Assembly: GCA_009843735.1 (NCBI GenBank)
Contig: VYCW01000090.1
Location: 1 to 60,971 of the forward strand
Reading direction: 5' to 3'
Length of the DNA stretch: 60,971 nt
Source of the DNA: Acidimicrobiaceae bacterium
Lineage (GTDB): Bacteria > Actinomycetota > Acidimicrobiia > Acidimicrobiales > Aldehydirespiratoraceae
The position numbers and the translations under genes were made by a program. Of this stretch, positions 33,195 to 39,728 are shown piece after piece; positions within the stretch are counted from its first letter, which is position 1; every line of letters begins with the position of its first letter. The notes beneath the pieces were generated by a model. That model worked only from the letters and a program-made list of their open reading frames with translations. It made no database searches and was not told the origin of the DNA.

Positions 33195-33874
33195 CCGTGG
33201 CGCTGGCCGCCGCCCTGGTGTTCGTGGCGCTGGCACCGGCGCCGCGGCGGCTCGGGATGCGGGGTCGGTCCGGGCGCCTGAGGCGGCCGTCGGATCAGAC
33301 CGCGTCCCGCCTCTCGGCGATGGGTGAGCGGTGGAGGCAGCGGCACCGCCGCGACGACTCGCTACCCCAGGCGCTCGAGTTGACGGCGCGGGCGCTGCGC
33401 TCCGGAGCGTCGGTGTTGACCGCGCTGGACACGGTGGCGACGGAGATGCCCGAGACCGGCTGGGCGGAGGTGGTTGGCAGGGTGCGCGGGGGCTTGGATC
33501 TTACCGAGGCGCTTGACGGCTGGGCGGGCGACCGGTCCGAGCGCCAGACAACTGCGGCGCTGCTGGTGCTGGGGCACCGGTCGGGTGCGGCTATGGCGGC
33601 CAGTCTCGACCGGGCCGCGGCATCGCTGCGTCAACGGAGCGCCCTGGGCGACGAGATCCGGGCGCTCACCTCACAGACCCGGGTCTCGGGAATGGTCGTG
33701 GCGGCCGCACCGGCCGGCTTCGCGGCGGTGATCGCGGTCGCTGATCCCGGTGCTCTGGGCACGCTGGTGGCTACGCCCATCGGGCTGCTGTCACTGATGG
33801 CCGGGCTGGTGCTCGAGGGCCTGGGGGTCTGGTGGATGGGCCGGCTTGGCCGTGGGGTGGTCAGATGGGCGTGA
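33191..33874 (+). CDS. tadB: TadB-like type II/IV secretion F-domain membrane protein
   Basis: 227-residue inner-membrane platform protein with a GspF-type domain: LPQALELTARALRSGASVLTAL is the cytoplasmic helical bundle and two hydrophobic segments follow near the C-terminus (MVVAAAPAGFAAVIAVADPGA and LGTLVATPIGLLSLMAGLVLEG). It is short relative to proteobacterial TadB, as usual in actinobacteria. It overlaps tadA by 4 and tadC by 10 bases. It pairs with TadC to form the platform on which TadA acts. Confidence 0.85.
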   Translation: MTVALAAALVFVALAPAPRRLGMRGRSGRLRRPSDQTASRLSAMGERWRQRHRRDDSLPQALELTARALRSGASVLTALDTVATEMPETGWAEVVGRVRGGLDLTEALDGWAGDRSERQTTAALLVLGHRSGAAMAASLDRAAASLRQRSALGDEIRALTSQTRVSGMVVAAAPAGFAAVIAVADPGALGTLVATPIGLLSLMAGLVLEGLGVWWMGRLGRGVVRWA

Positions 33875-34641
33875 GCTTGGCGGCCTCGCTGGCGTCTGCC
33901 GTACTGGTTCTGTGGGTCCTCGACGCGGCCCTGGGGTCGAGCGGTCCGGCCAGACGCCGGCTTCGGGGCCGGGACCGGCCCGACCGCGACTGGAGCCGCG
34001 CCTTCGCGACGGTGGGCCGTCGAATCTCCGGGGGAGTGCTCGAACCCCCCGATGAGACGCTGGTGGGGGTCGCAGTCCCACTCTGCGTGGTTGCGGCCGT
34101 CGCTCTGGGCCCGGCACCAGGCCTGCTCGCTCTGCTGGCCACCGTCGCGGCGGTCGCCGCCCGGCAGCGGGGTCGCCGCCGCGACCGTGTGCTGCGCATT
34201 GAGCGCCACCTCCCCGAGGTCATCGACCTGCTCGGCCTGGTCGTCGGGGCCGGGAGGCCCACAGTGTCGGCCCTGGCAGAGATCTCTCCACGGGTCGTGG
34301 AGCCGTTCCGCTCGGAGTTGGCGGCCGTGGCCAGGCGCACATCGGCCGGCGAGCCATTCGTAGAATCCGTACGGAGACTGCGCGAGAGCCTTGGGCCCAG
34401 CGCCTCGCCCGTTGTGTACGCCGTCACCGCGGCCGAGGTCGACGGCGCACCGCTGCAGCCGGCTCTGGCCCGGGCCGCGGACGAGGCTCACCGCCGCCGG
34501 CGGGTGCGGGCCGAGGAGGCGGCCCGCCGGGTGCCGGTGCTGATGCTGTTCCCGCTGGTGTTCTGCATCCTGCCCGCCTTCTGCCTGTTGACCATCGTCC
34601 CGCTGCTCATCGGGACCGTCTCCGACCTCCAATTCCCTTAG
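33865..34641 (+). CDS. tadC: TadC-like type II/IV secretion F-domain membrane protein
   Basis: 258-residue second platform protein. An N-terminal membrane helix, a central pair of hydrophobic segments (ETLVGVAVPLCVVAAVALG and following), the F-domain helices RHLPEVIDLLGLVVGAGRP and GEPFVESVRRLRESLG, and a final membrane helix VPVLMLFPLVFCILPAFCLL are visible. The ATG at 33865 (MGVSLAAS) is preferred over one 33 bases upstream. The pilin gene follows after 10 bases. Confidence 0.85.
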   Translation: MGVSLAASLASAVLVLWVLDAALGSSGPARRRLRGRDRPDRDWSRAFATVGRRISGGVLEPPDETLVGVAVPLCVVAAVALGPAPGLLALLATVAAVAARQRGRRRDRVLRIERHLPEVIDLLGLVVGAGRPTVSALAEISPRVVEPFRSELAAVARRTSAGEPFVESVRRLRESLGPSASPVVYAVTAAEVDGAPLQPALARAADEAHRRRRVRAEEAARRVPVLMLFPLVFCILPAFCLLTIVPLLIGTVSDLQFP

Positions 34642-34651
34642 AGGAGCGAAC

Positions 34652-34897
34652 ATGATCCTGCGCACCCTGGCCGCACTGCACGCTCGGTGCCTTCTTGCCG
34701 AGCACCGTCTCTCCAACCGTCACGCCGGTGGGGACCGTCGAGCCGGCGACCGGGGCCAGACCACGGCCGAGTACGCGCTGGTCATCGTCGGTGCCGCCGC
34801 GGTGGCGCTGTTGCTTCTGGCCTGGGCGACCGGCTCCGGCAAGATCGCGACGCTGCTGGACAAGGTGGTCGACACCGTCGCCAACATGGTCAATTGA
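34652..34897 (+). CDS. Flp-type (DUF4244-like) pilin
   Basis: 81-residue pilin precursor. A basic leader of about 35 residues ends in RGQTTAEYALVIVGAAAVALLLLA, where cleavage after Gly would leave a mature pilin beginning QTTAEYALV with Glu at position 5, as in Flp pilins. The single hydrophobic helix is followed by a short tail SGKIATLLDKVVDTV. GAGG at 34641-34644 serves as ribosome binding site. No TadV prepilin peptidase is present in the window, so processing needs an enzyme encoded elsewhere. Confidence 0.85.
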   Translation: MILRTLAALHARCLLAEHRLSNRHAGGDRRAGDRGQTTAEYALVIVGAAAVALLLLAWATGSGKIATLLDKVVDTVANMVN

Positions 34898-35319
34898 TGC
34901 GCTGGCGACGGCGCCCGTCGGTTGCCCGGCGTTCACCGGACCAGGCCGGGCAGTCGACGGTGGAGTTCGCGCTGATGGTCCCGTTCCTCGCGCTGATGCT
35001 CCTGACGGTCGTGCAGGTGGGCTTGCTCGTGCGAACCCGGGTGCTGGTCACCCATGCGGCCCGGGAGGCGGTGCGCTCCGCCGCGGTGGGGGCGGACGAC
35101 CGCGAGGTCAGGGAGGCCGCGGTGGCCGCAGCCGACCTGGACCCGCTCCGGCTGCACGTCGTGGTCCGTCGAGGAGGAGGCAGGGCGACAGTGGAGTTGC
35201 GGTATGCGGACGCCACCGAGGTTCCGGTGGTGGGCCCGCTGACACCCGAGGCGGTCTTCGAGGCCCGGGCCACGATGCGCCTGGAGGCCGAGCAACGGGC
35301 GGACGGATTCGGCCCATAG
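34897..35319 (+). CDS. tadE: TadE-like pseudopilin
   Basis: 140-residue TadE family protein. After an arginine-rich start come the motif AGQSTVEFALMVPFLALMLLTVVQ (pseudopilin helix with Glu) and ARTRVLVTHAAREAVRSAAVG-type sequence common to TadE/TadG. The ATG overlaps the pilin stop as TGATG. The last codons lie inside intergenic repeat copy B (35311 onward), so the repeat has entered or become the gene's 3' end. It closes the Tad operon. Confidence 0.85.
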   Translation: MRWRRRPSVARRSPDQAGQSTVEFALMVPFLALMLLTVVQVGLLVRTRVLVTHAAREAVRSAAVGADDREVREAAVAAADLDPLRLHVVVRRGGGRATVELRYADATEVPVVGPLTPEAVFEARATMRLEAEQRADGFGP

Positions 35320-35359
35320 GCGAGGCCCCGGGCCCGAGCGGCCCGTGAGCGAAGCGAAC
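35311..35359. repeat. Intergenic repeat copy B
   Basis: It begins GGCCCATAGGCGAGGCC and continues to GAGCGGCCCGTGAGCGAAGC and GAAC. It matches copy A (21946-22005) over nearly its whole length and copy C just downstream in its second half. It overlaps the last three codons and stop of tadE. Confidence 0.65.
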
Positions 35360-35372
35360 TGAAGCGGAGACA

Positions 35373-35413
35373 TGGCCCGAGCGGCCGGTGAGCGAAGCGA
35401 ACAAGAGCGGGAA
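35373..35413. repeat. Intergenic repeat copy C
   Basis: TGGCCCGAGCGGCCGGTGAG, CGAAGCGAACAAGAGCGGGAA: this is the second half of the element, about 60 bases after copy B. Copies A and C share the ending GAACAAGAGC-GGAA. The gap 35320-35485 contains no gene, only these repeats and the promoter of the STAS gene. Confidence 0.65.
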
Positions 35414-35471
35414 GAGCACGAGTAGTCGAAGCGGGCCGAGCAGGATGGTGAGTGATTCCGGCCCCACGCGG

Positions 35472-35477
35472 TAGCGT
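35472..35477 (+). promoter_or_regulatory. Leaderless -10 box for the STAS gene
   Basis: TAGCGT, followed by a T-rich 8-base gap, then GTG 35486. Confidence 0.5.
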
Positions 35478-35485
35478 TTTTTCTT

Positions 35486-35851
35486 GTGTCCGTGACGATC
35501 CGGCGCTCGGAACGGCCTCCGTGGACTGTTCTCAGCGTCGGCGGCGAACTCGATGTGGTCGGTGCCCCCGAGCTGCGCCAGGCCGTCGTCAAGGAGGTGG
35601 CCGACGGCTGCCGCGGGCTGATCATCGACCTCTCCGAGTTGGACTTCGTCGACTCTTTCGGCATGGGTGCGGTCGTCGGCGCGCTGAAGCGGTTACGCCA
35701 GCGGGGCGGCGAGTTGGCGCTGGTATGCCCGTCGCGGCGGATTCGCAGGGTGTTCGAGATCTGCGATCTCGACAGGATCATCGCGGTCCACGACTCGATC
35801 GACGGCGCGGCCGGGTCCCGGCCGATGCCCTCGGCTCCGGTGACGTCATGA
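35486..35851 (+). CDS. STAS-domain anti-sigma factor antagonist
   Basis: 121-residue SpoIIAA/RsbV-like protein. The core ELDVVGAPELRQAVVKE, LIIDLSELDFVDSFGMGAVVGAL contains the conserved phosphorylatable Ser in DSFG. It would switch partner between the anti-sigma kinase encoded next and the dephosphorylated state. GTG 35486 fits the leaderless -10 box; GTG 35492 is an alternative. The stop overlaps the next start by ATGA. No sigma factor of the SigB/SigF type is in the window. Confidence 0.9.
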   Translation: MSVTIRRSERPPWTVLSVGGELDVVGAPELRQAVVKEVADGCRGLIIDLSELDFVDSFGMGAVVGALKRLRQRGGELALVCPSRRIRRVFEICDLDRIIAVHDSIDGAAGSRPMPSAPVTS

Positions 35852-36282
35852 GCGGCGTGGCCGACCACACCATCGAGATCGAGATCCCTCCCCGGCCCGA
35901 TTACGTGTCTCTCGTCCGGGTGGTGGTGGCCGCCGCGGCCGAGCTCGATCCGAGCTTGGAGCCGCCGCGCGTCGACGATCTCCGGGTGGCGGTGTCAGAG
36001 GCGACGACCAACGCGATCCAGGCCCATATCCGCTCGGGCTGCAGCCGGCCGGTGCGGGTCAGTTGCCAGCGTTCGGGCGGGCGGGTGTCGGTCGTGGTCA
36101 GCGACGAGGGTCCCGGCTTCGACGCCGGCGCGCGGTTGCAGGCGACGCCTCCGGAGACGCCGGTCCGCCTCGGCCGGGAGTCGGGAATGGGCATCTCCAT
36201 CATGAGGGCCCTGGCTGACGAGTCGAGCATCGACTCCGGCCCGAAGGGCACCGAAGTGCATCTCCGTTTCGAGCAGCCCTGA
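35848..36282 (+). CDS. Anti-sigma regulatory factor, GHKL-type serine kinase (RsbW/SpoIIAB-like)
   Basis: 144-residue HATPase_c protein. The N box is EATTNAIQAHI, G1 is DEGPGFD and G2 is GMGISIMRALAD, all intact. Family members bind a group 3 sigma factor and phosphorylate the STAS antagonist. The pair with the STAS gene (ATGA overlap) suggests a partner-switching module for stress or morphological control. It ends 10 bases from the convergent mrpG stop. Confidence 0.9.
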   Translation: MSGVADHTIEIEIPPRPDYVSLVRVVVAAAAELDPSLEPPRVDDLRVAVSEATTNAIQAHIRSGCSRPVRVSCQRSGGRVSVVVSDEGPGFDAGARLQATPPETPVRLGRESGMGISIMRALADESSIDSGPKGTEVHLRFEQP

Positions 36283-36292
36283 GAGGCTGTGG

Positions 36293-36634
36293 TCAGTCAG
36301 GGTCGCCGGTTCCGGCGGGCCTCTGCTCGTCGGCGGCCAGGTCGTCGATCGCGAGGTGGCCGGTGTGGTCGGACCGGTGCACCGCTCGAAGCAGCAGATG
36401 GGCTACGACGGGCAGCGTGACGATCATCGCCGCCGCGGCGATGACCAGATAACCGGCGCCGGACCAGCCGAGCAGGGGAGCTGCTCCGACCGAGGTCAGC
36501 AGTAGGGCCACCGGGCTGGCCTTGCCGGCAGCCTGGATCCGCGCGAACGGCGTGGAGAAGCGGAGCAGCCCGATTCCGGCCAGCACTGCGATGACCGCGC
36601 CGGCAACCATCAACGCCTCGGCCGCAGCCCTCAT
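36293..36634 (-). CDS. mrpG: Mrp-type Na+/H+ antiporter subunit G
   Basis: 113-residue membrane protein with three helices and the family segment GIGLLRFSTPFARIQAAGKAS (usually LRFPDxYxRxHAxxK). It is the last gene of the seven-gene mrp operon. Start overlaps mrpF by ATGA. The C-terminus is a charged cytoplasmic tail. Function: structural subunit of the cation/proton antiporter complex. Confidence 0.88.
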   Translation of the reverse strand: MRAAAEALMVAGAVIAVLAGIGLLRFSTPFARIQAAGKASPVALLLTSVGAAPLLGWSGAGYLVIAAAAMIVTLPVVAHLLLRAVHRSDHTGHLAIDDLAADEQRPAGTGDPD

Positions 36635-36909
36635 GGCTTGGTCCTGGGGTTGGCGAGGTCGGTGTCGCGCTCGAGGAACCGGCTGGCCGCGAAGGTTCCT
36701 GCCAGCCCGACGAGGGCGATGACGATGAGGAGCACGAGGAACGTCTGGCTCCCGCGGTCGGCGGCATCCACGGCGATACCGCCGACCAGCGACACGAGGG
36801 CGACCTCCACGGCGATCACCCGGTCGGCCAGGCTCGGGCCGCGCAGCAGCCGGTAGAGGCCGCAGAGACCGGCCACCGCGAAGCCGGCGATGGCGACCGT
36901 CGTCATCAT
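36631..36909 (-). CDS. mrpF: Mrp-type Na+/H+ antiporter subunit F
   Basis: 92-residue three-helix membrane subunit. The motif LLRGPSLADRVIAVE is characteristic of MrpF/MnhF, with the conserved Asp-Arg pair. Two consecutive ATG codons are available (36909 and 36906); the first overlaps the mrpE stop as ATGA and is chosen. Confidence 0.9.
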   Translation of the reverse strand: MMTTVAIAGFAVAGLCGLYRLLRGPSLADRVIAVEVALVSLVGGIAVDAADRGSQTFLVLLIVIALVGLAGTFAASRFLERDTDLANPRTKP

Positions 36910-37415
36910 GGTCTGCCCATCGGACTTGAGGTCGGCAGGGCCTTGCAGGCCAACTCGGCGAGCTTGCGGGCATGGGCCACGGTTGATTCGCTCTTGCTGC
37001 CGTGCAGGAGGTGGATGTAGTAGCGGCCGGTCCGGCGGTCGACATCGACGACCGCCGTCCCGGGACTGAGGGTGATCGACGCCGAAAGGAGAAGCATGTG
37101 TTCGCTGCCGGTGACCGGCAGGTCGACGGCGACGATGGCTTCCTCGGTGCCGTCGTTGGGGGTGGCGATCTCCACCGCCACGTCGATCGTCGAGCGGGCG
37201 AGATCGATCAGCACCAGCCAGGCGAACCGCAGCAAGGGCCGGAACCGGATCACATGGCGGCTCGTCGCCCCCCGGTCGACGGCGAGAACGACGATGGACA
37301 GGATGAGGCCGGACAGCACATTGGCGACCGACACCGATCCCCAGAGACCGCACCAGACCAGGGTGAGGCCGGCCGTGGTCACGACTCGCCGCTGGGTTCC
37401 TGCGTATCTCCTCAC
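36906..37415 (-). CDS. mrpE: Mrp-type Na+/H+ antiporter subunit E
   Basis: 169-residue MnhE subunit with two or three N-terminal helices (LVWCGLWGSVSVANVLSGLILS) and a soluble domain including RFAWLVLIDLARSTIDVA and SASITLSPGTAVVDVDR, typical of the family. The GTG at 37415 overlaps the mrpD stop in GTGA, fixing the start even though the frame stays open through mrpD. Confidence 0.9.
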   Translation of the reverse strand: MRRYAGTQRRVVTTAGLTLVWCGLWGSVSVANVLSGLILSIVVLAVDRGATSRHVIRFRPLLRFAWLVLIDLARSTIDVAVEIATPNDGTEEAIVAVDLPVTGSEHMLLLSASITLSPGTAVVDVDRRTGRYYIHLLHGSKSESTVAHARKLAELACKALPTSSPMGRP

Positions 37416-38896
37416 GGCCGGACCGCCTCGATGTAGGTGGCGGGGTTGCGGAGGCTCTCGGCGGCCTCCGTGGAGAGATCCAGCAGCGTTCCCGCGAACA
37501 GCGCCACCATCAGGGTGCCGGCGACGGCTATGGCCGTGGCCGTGTGCATGGTTCGCTGGCCCCGGGTCGGGGCGGGGCTCGGTCGGGGGCCCTCGGTCGG
37601 CCGGCCCCAGAAGACCTCGTTCCAGATCTTGCTCATCGACAGCAGCGTCAAGCCTCCGGCCACCAGCGCGGCCACCACCACCACGACGGTGCCGCCACGG
37701 TCGATGGCGGCTGAGATGACCGCCAGCTTGGCGACGAAGCCCGAGAAGGGCGGGATGCCGGCCAGGCTCAGGGCCGGGATGGCGAACATGACGGCGACAA
37801 GCGGCTGGCGACGGGCGAGGCCACCGGATCGATCCAGCGAACTCGAGCCCTCGTGGTTCTCGATGAGGCCACCGACGAGGAAGAGGACGGCCTTCACCGG
37901 CATGTGGTGAATCAGGAACAGGATGGACCCCGCGACGCCGGCGACTGTGAAGAGGCTGAGGCCCATGAGCATGTAGCCGATCTGGCTGATGACGTGGAAG
38001 GACAGGATGCGCTTGACGTCGGACTGGGCCAGTGCGCCGAGGACACCGACGACCATGGTGGTGGCGGCCACCATCAGCATGAGCGGCCCCAGATCGTCCA
38101 TGGCGGTGAGGTTGTGGAACCGGATCATCGAGTAGATCCCCACCTTGGTCAGCAGGCCGGCGAACACCGCAGTGATGGTGGTGGGCGCGGTGGGGTAGGA
38201 GTCGGGCAGCCAGCTGAACAGGGGGAACACCGCGGCCTTGGTCCCGAAGACCACCAGGAACCAGGCTCCGATACCGAGCCGGACGCCGGTGTCCAGTTGC
38301 GGTATCCGTTCGGCGAGCAGCGCCATGTTGACCGTGCTGGTGGCGCTGTAGACGAACGCCACGCCCAGCAGGAAAAGCGTCGAGGCCAGCAGGTTCATCA
38401 CCACGTAGGTCATGCCCGACCTCACTTGGTCCCGGTTGCCCTGGTGGGTCAGCAGCACGTAGCTGGAGACCAGGATCAGCTCGAAGGCGACGAAGAGGGT
38501 GAACAGGTCTCCGGTGAGGAAGGCCAGCGACACCCCGGCGGTGAGCACGCACAGCAGCGGCCCGCTCAACTCGGGGTTGGCGGCCCACACCGTCCGGCGC
38601 TGGCCGATGGCGAAGATCTCCACCACGAAGATGATCGTCAGCGCCACCGGGAGGATCAGGGCGGCGAACAGGTCGGCCACCAGAACGATGCCGAGTTCTG
38701 GTGCCCAGCCCCCGACCGCGACGGTGTGGGTGCCGTCACGGGCAACGGCCACCAGCATGATGTGCGAGGCGAGCGCGGCCGAGCCCAGTCCCGCGAGGAC
38801 GGCCAGGTCCCGCAGGAAGGGGCGGGAGCGCAGGGCGAGGCTGCAGGCCGCGGCCACCAGCGGTCCGACGATCGCGATCGAGATCAGCTCGGTCAT
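37412..38896 (-). CDS. mrpD: Mrp-type Na+/H+ antiporter subunit D
   Basis: 494-residue antiporter-like subunit related to NuoN/NuoM. Motifs are FVAFELILVSSYVLL (key Glu), WLPDSYPTAPTTITAVFAGL with the following LTKVG (key Lys), and FHVISQIGYMLMG. About 14 helices. It forms one of the two ion-translocating modules of the Mrp complex with MrpA. Overlaps mrpC by 4 bases. Confidence 0.95.
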   Translation of the reverse strand: MTELISIAIVGPLVAAACSLALRSRPFLRDLAVLAGLGSAALASHIMLVAVARDGTHTVAVGGWAPELGIVLVADLFAALILPVALTIIFVVEIFAIGQRRTVWAANPELSGPLLCVLTAGVSLAFLTGDLFTLFVAFELILVSSYVLLTHQGNRDQVRSGMTYVVMNLLASTLFLLGVAFVYSATSTVNMALLAERIPQLDTGVRLGIGAWFLVVFGTKAAVFPLFSWLPDSYPTAPTTITAVFAGLLTKVGIYSMIRFHNLTAMDDLGPLMLMVAATTMVVGVLGALAQSDVKRILSFHVISQIGYMLMGLSLFTVAGVAGSILFLIHHMPVKAVLFLVGGLIENHEGSSSLDRSGGLARRQPLVAVMFAIPALSLAGIPPFSGFVAKLAVISAAIDRGGTVVVVVAALVAGGLTLLSMSKIWNEVFWGRPTEGPRPSPAPTRGQRTMHTATAIAVAGTLMVALFAGTLLDLSTEAAESLRNPATYIEAVRP

Positions 38897-39279
38897 GTCG
38901 CGGCCTGGTTTTCCTGCTCGCCCGGCAAGCTGTCCGGGGCCGCGATCCGGCGGTCCTCAAGGTCGTCCTCGACCAGGTCGTCGCCGGTGATGGTCCGCTG
39001 GCGCCGGGCCAGGGCCAGCAGGAACAGCGTCAAGCCGAACGAGATCACGATGGCGGTGAGGGTCAGGGCCTGCGGCAGCGGGTTGGCCATGGCCTCGGGT
39101 TCCGCCTGACCGGCGATGGGGGGACGCCCGGCCGGCCCGCCGGCCGCGATCAGCGCTACCACGGTCGCGTGGCCCAGCAGGGAGTAGCCGAGGACGATCC
39201 GGCTCAGCGATCGCCCGGTCACGAGGTACAGGCCGACCGCGGTGAGCCCGCCGACGGCCAGCAGGAGCGCTCCGTTCAT
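38893..39279 (-). CDS. mrpC: Mrp-type Na+/H+ antiporter subunit C
   Basis: 128-residue NuoK-like subunit with three helices: GGLTAVGLYLVTGRSLSRIVLGYSLLGHA and PLPQALTLTAIVISFGLT contain the conserved Pro-x-Ala-x-x-Leu-Thr-Ala-Ile-Val segment. The start overlaps mrpB by 4 bases. The C-terminal tail is acidic. Confidence 0.94.
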   Translation of the reverse strand: MNGALLLAVGGLTAVGLYLVTGRSLSRIVLGYSLLGHATVVALIAAGGPAGRPPIAGQAEPEAMANPLPQALTLTAIVISFGLTLFLLALARRQRTITGDDLVEDDLEDRRIAAPDSLPGEQENQAAT

Positions 39280-39728
39280 TCCTGCTCCCGGTGGTCGGGC
39301 GCGGCCGGCAGGTCGGCTGCGAACTCGGCCGCTCCCAGCCCGTCGAGCACCGCCATGACCGTTCCGACGACGATGACCGAAACACCGACGTCGAACAGCA
39401 GCGCTGAGCCGGTCTTCACCTTGCCCAGCAGGGGAAGCTCGAACGACAGCACCTGCTGGTCGAACAGCAGGTCGCCCCAGAGAAGCGGCAGCAGGGCGAC
39501 GCCGGCCACGATGAACACGCCGGCGGCCACCAGCGTGACGCCGTAGGTCGGTCGCAGGAACCCGGCGATGGTCCGCAGGGCGAGCACGGCGCCGAACACC
39601 AGCCCGGCCGCGAACCCGCCTCCGGGGTTGTTGTGGCCTGCGAACAGCAGGTAGCAGCCGAGGATCGTCGCGAAGGGGGTGGCAGCGCGGATCCCGAGAC
39701 GGATGATGGGAGCGTGCCCGTTGATCAT
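39276..39728 (-). CDS. mrpB: Mrp-type Na+/H+ antiporter subunit B
   Basis: 150-residue four-helix subunit with the signature GHNNPGGGFAAGLVFG and FDVGVSVIVVGTVMAVLD, both typical of MnhB. ATG 39728 overlaps the mrpA stop (ATGA-type). The frame is open upstream inside mrpA without support for a longer start. Confidence 0.94.
   Translation of the reverse strand: MINGHAPIIRLGIRAATPFATILGCYLLFAGHNNPGGGFAAGLVFGAVLALRTIAGFLRPTYGVTLVAAGVFIVAGVALLPLLWGDLLFDQQVLSFELPLLGKVKTGSALLFDVGVSVIVVGTVMAVLDGLGAAEFAADLPAAPDHREQE

Noticed and set aside
35452..35847. Longer reading of the anti-sigma kinase gene upstream of 35848
   Set aside because: It runs out of frame through the STAS gene; the ATGA overlap start gives the normal family length.
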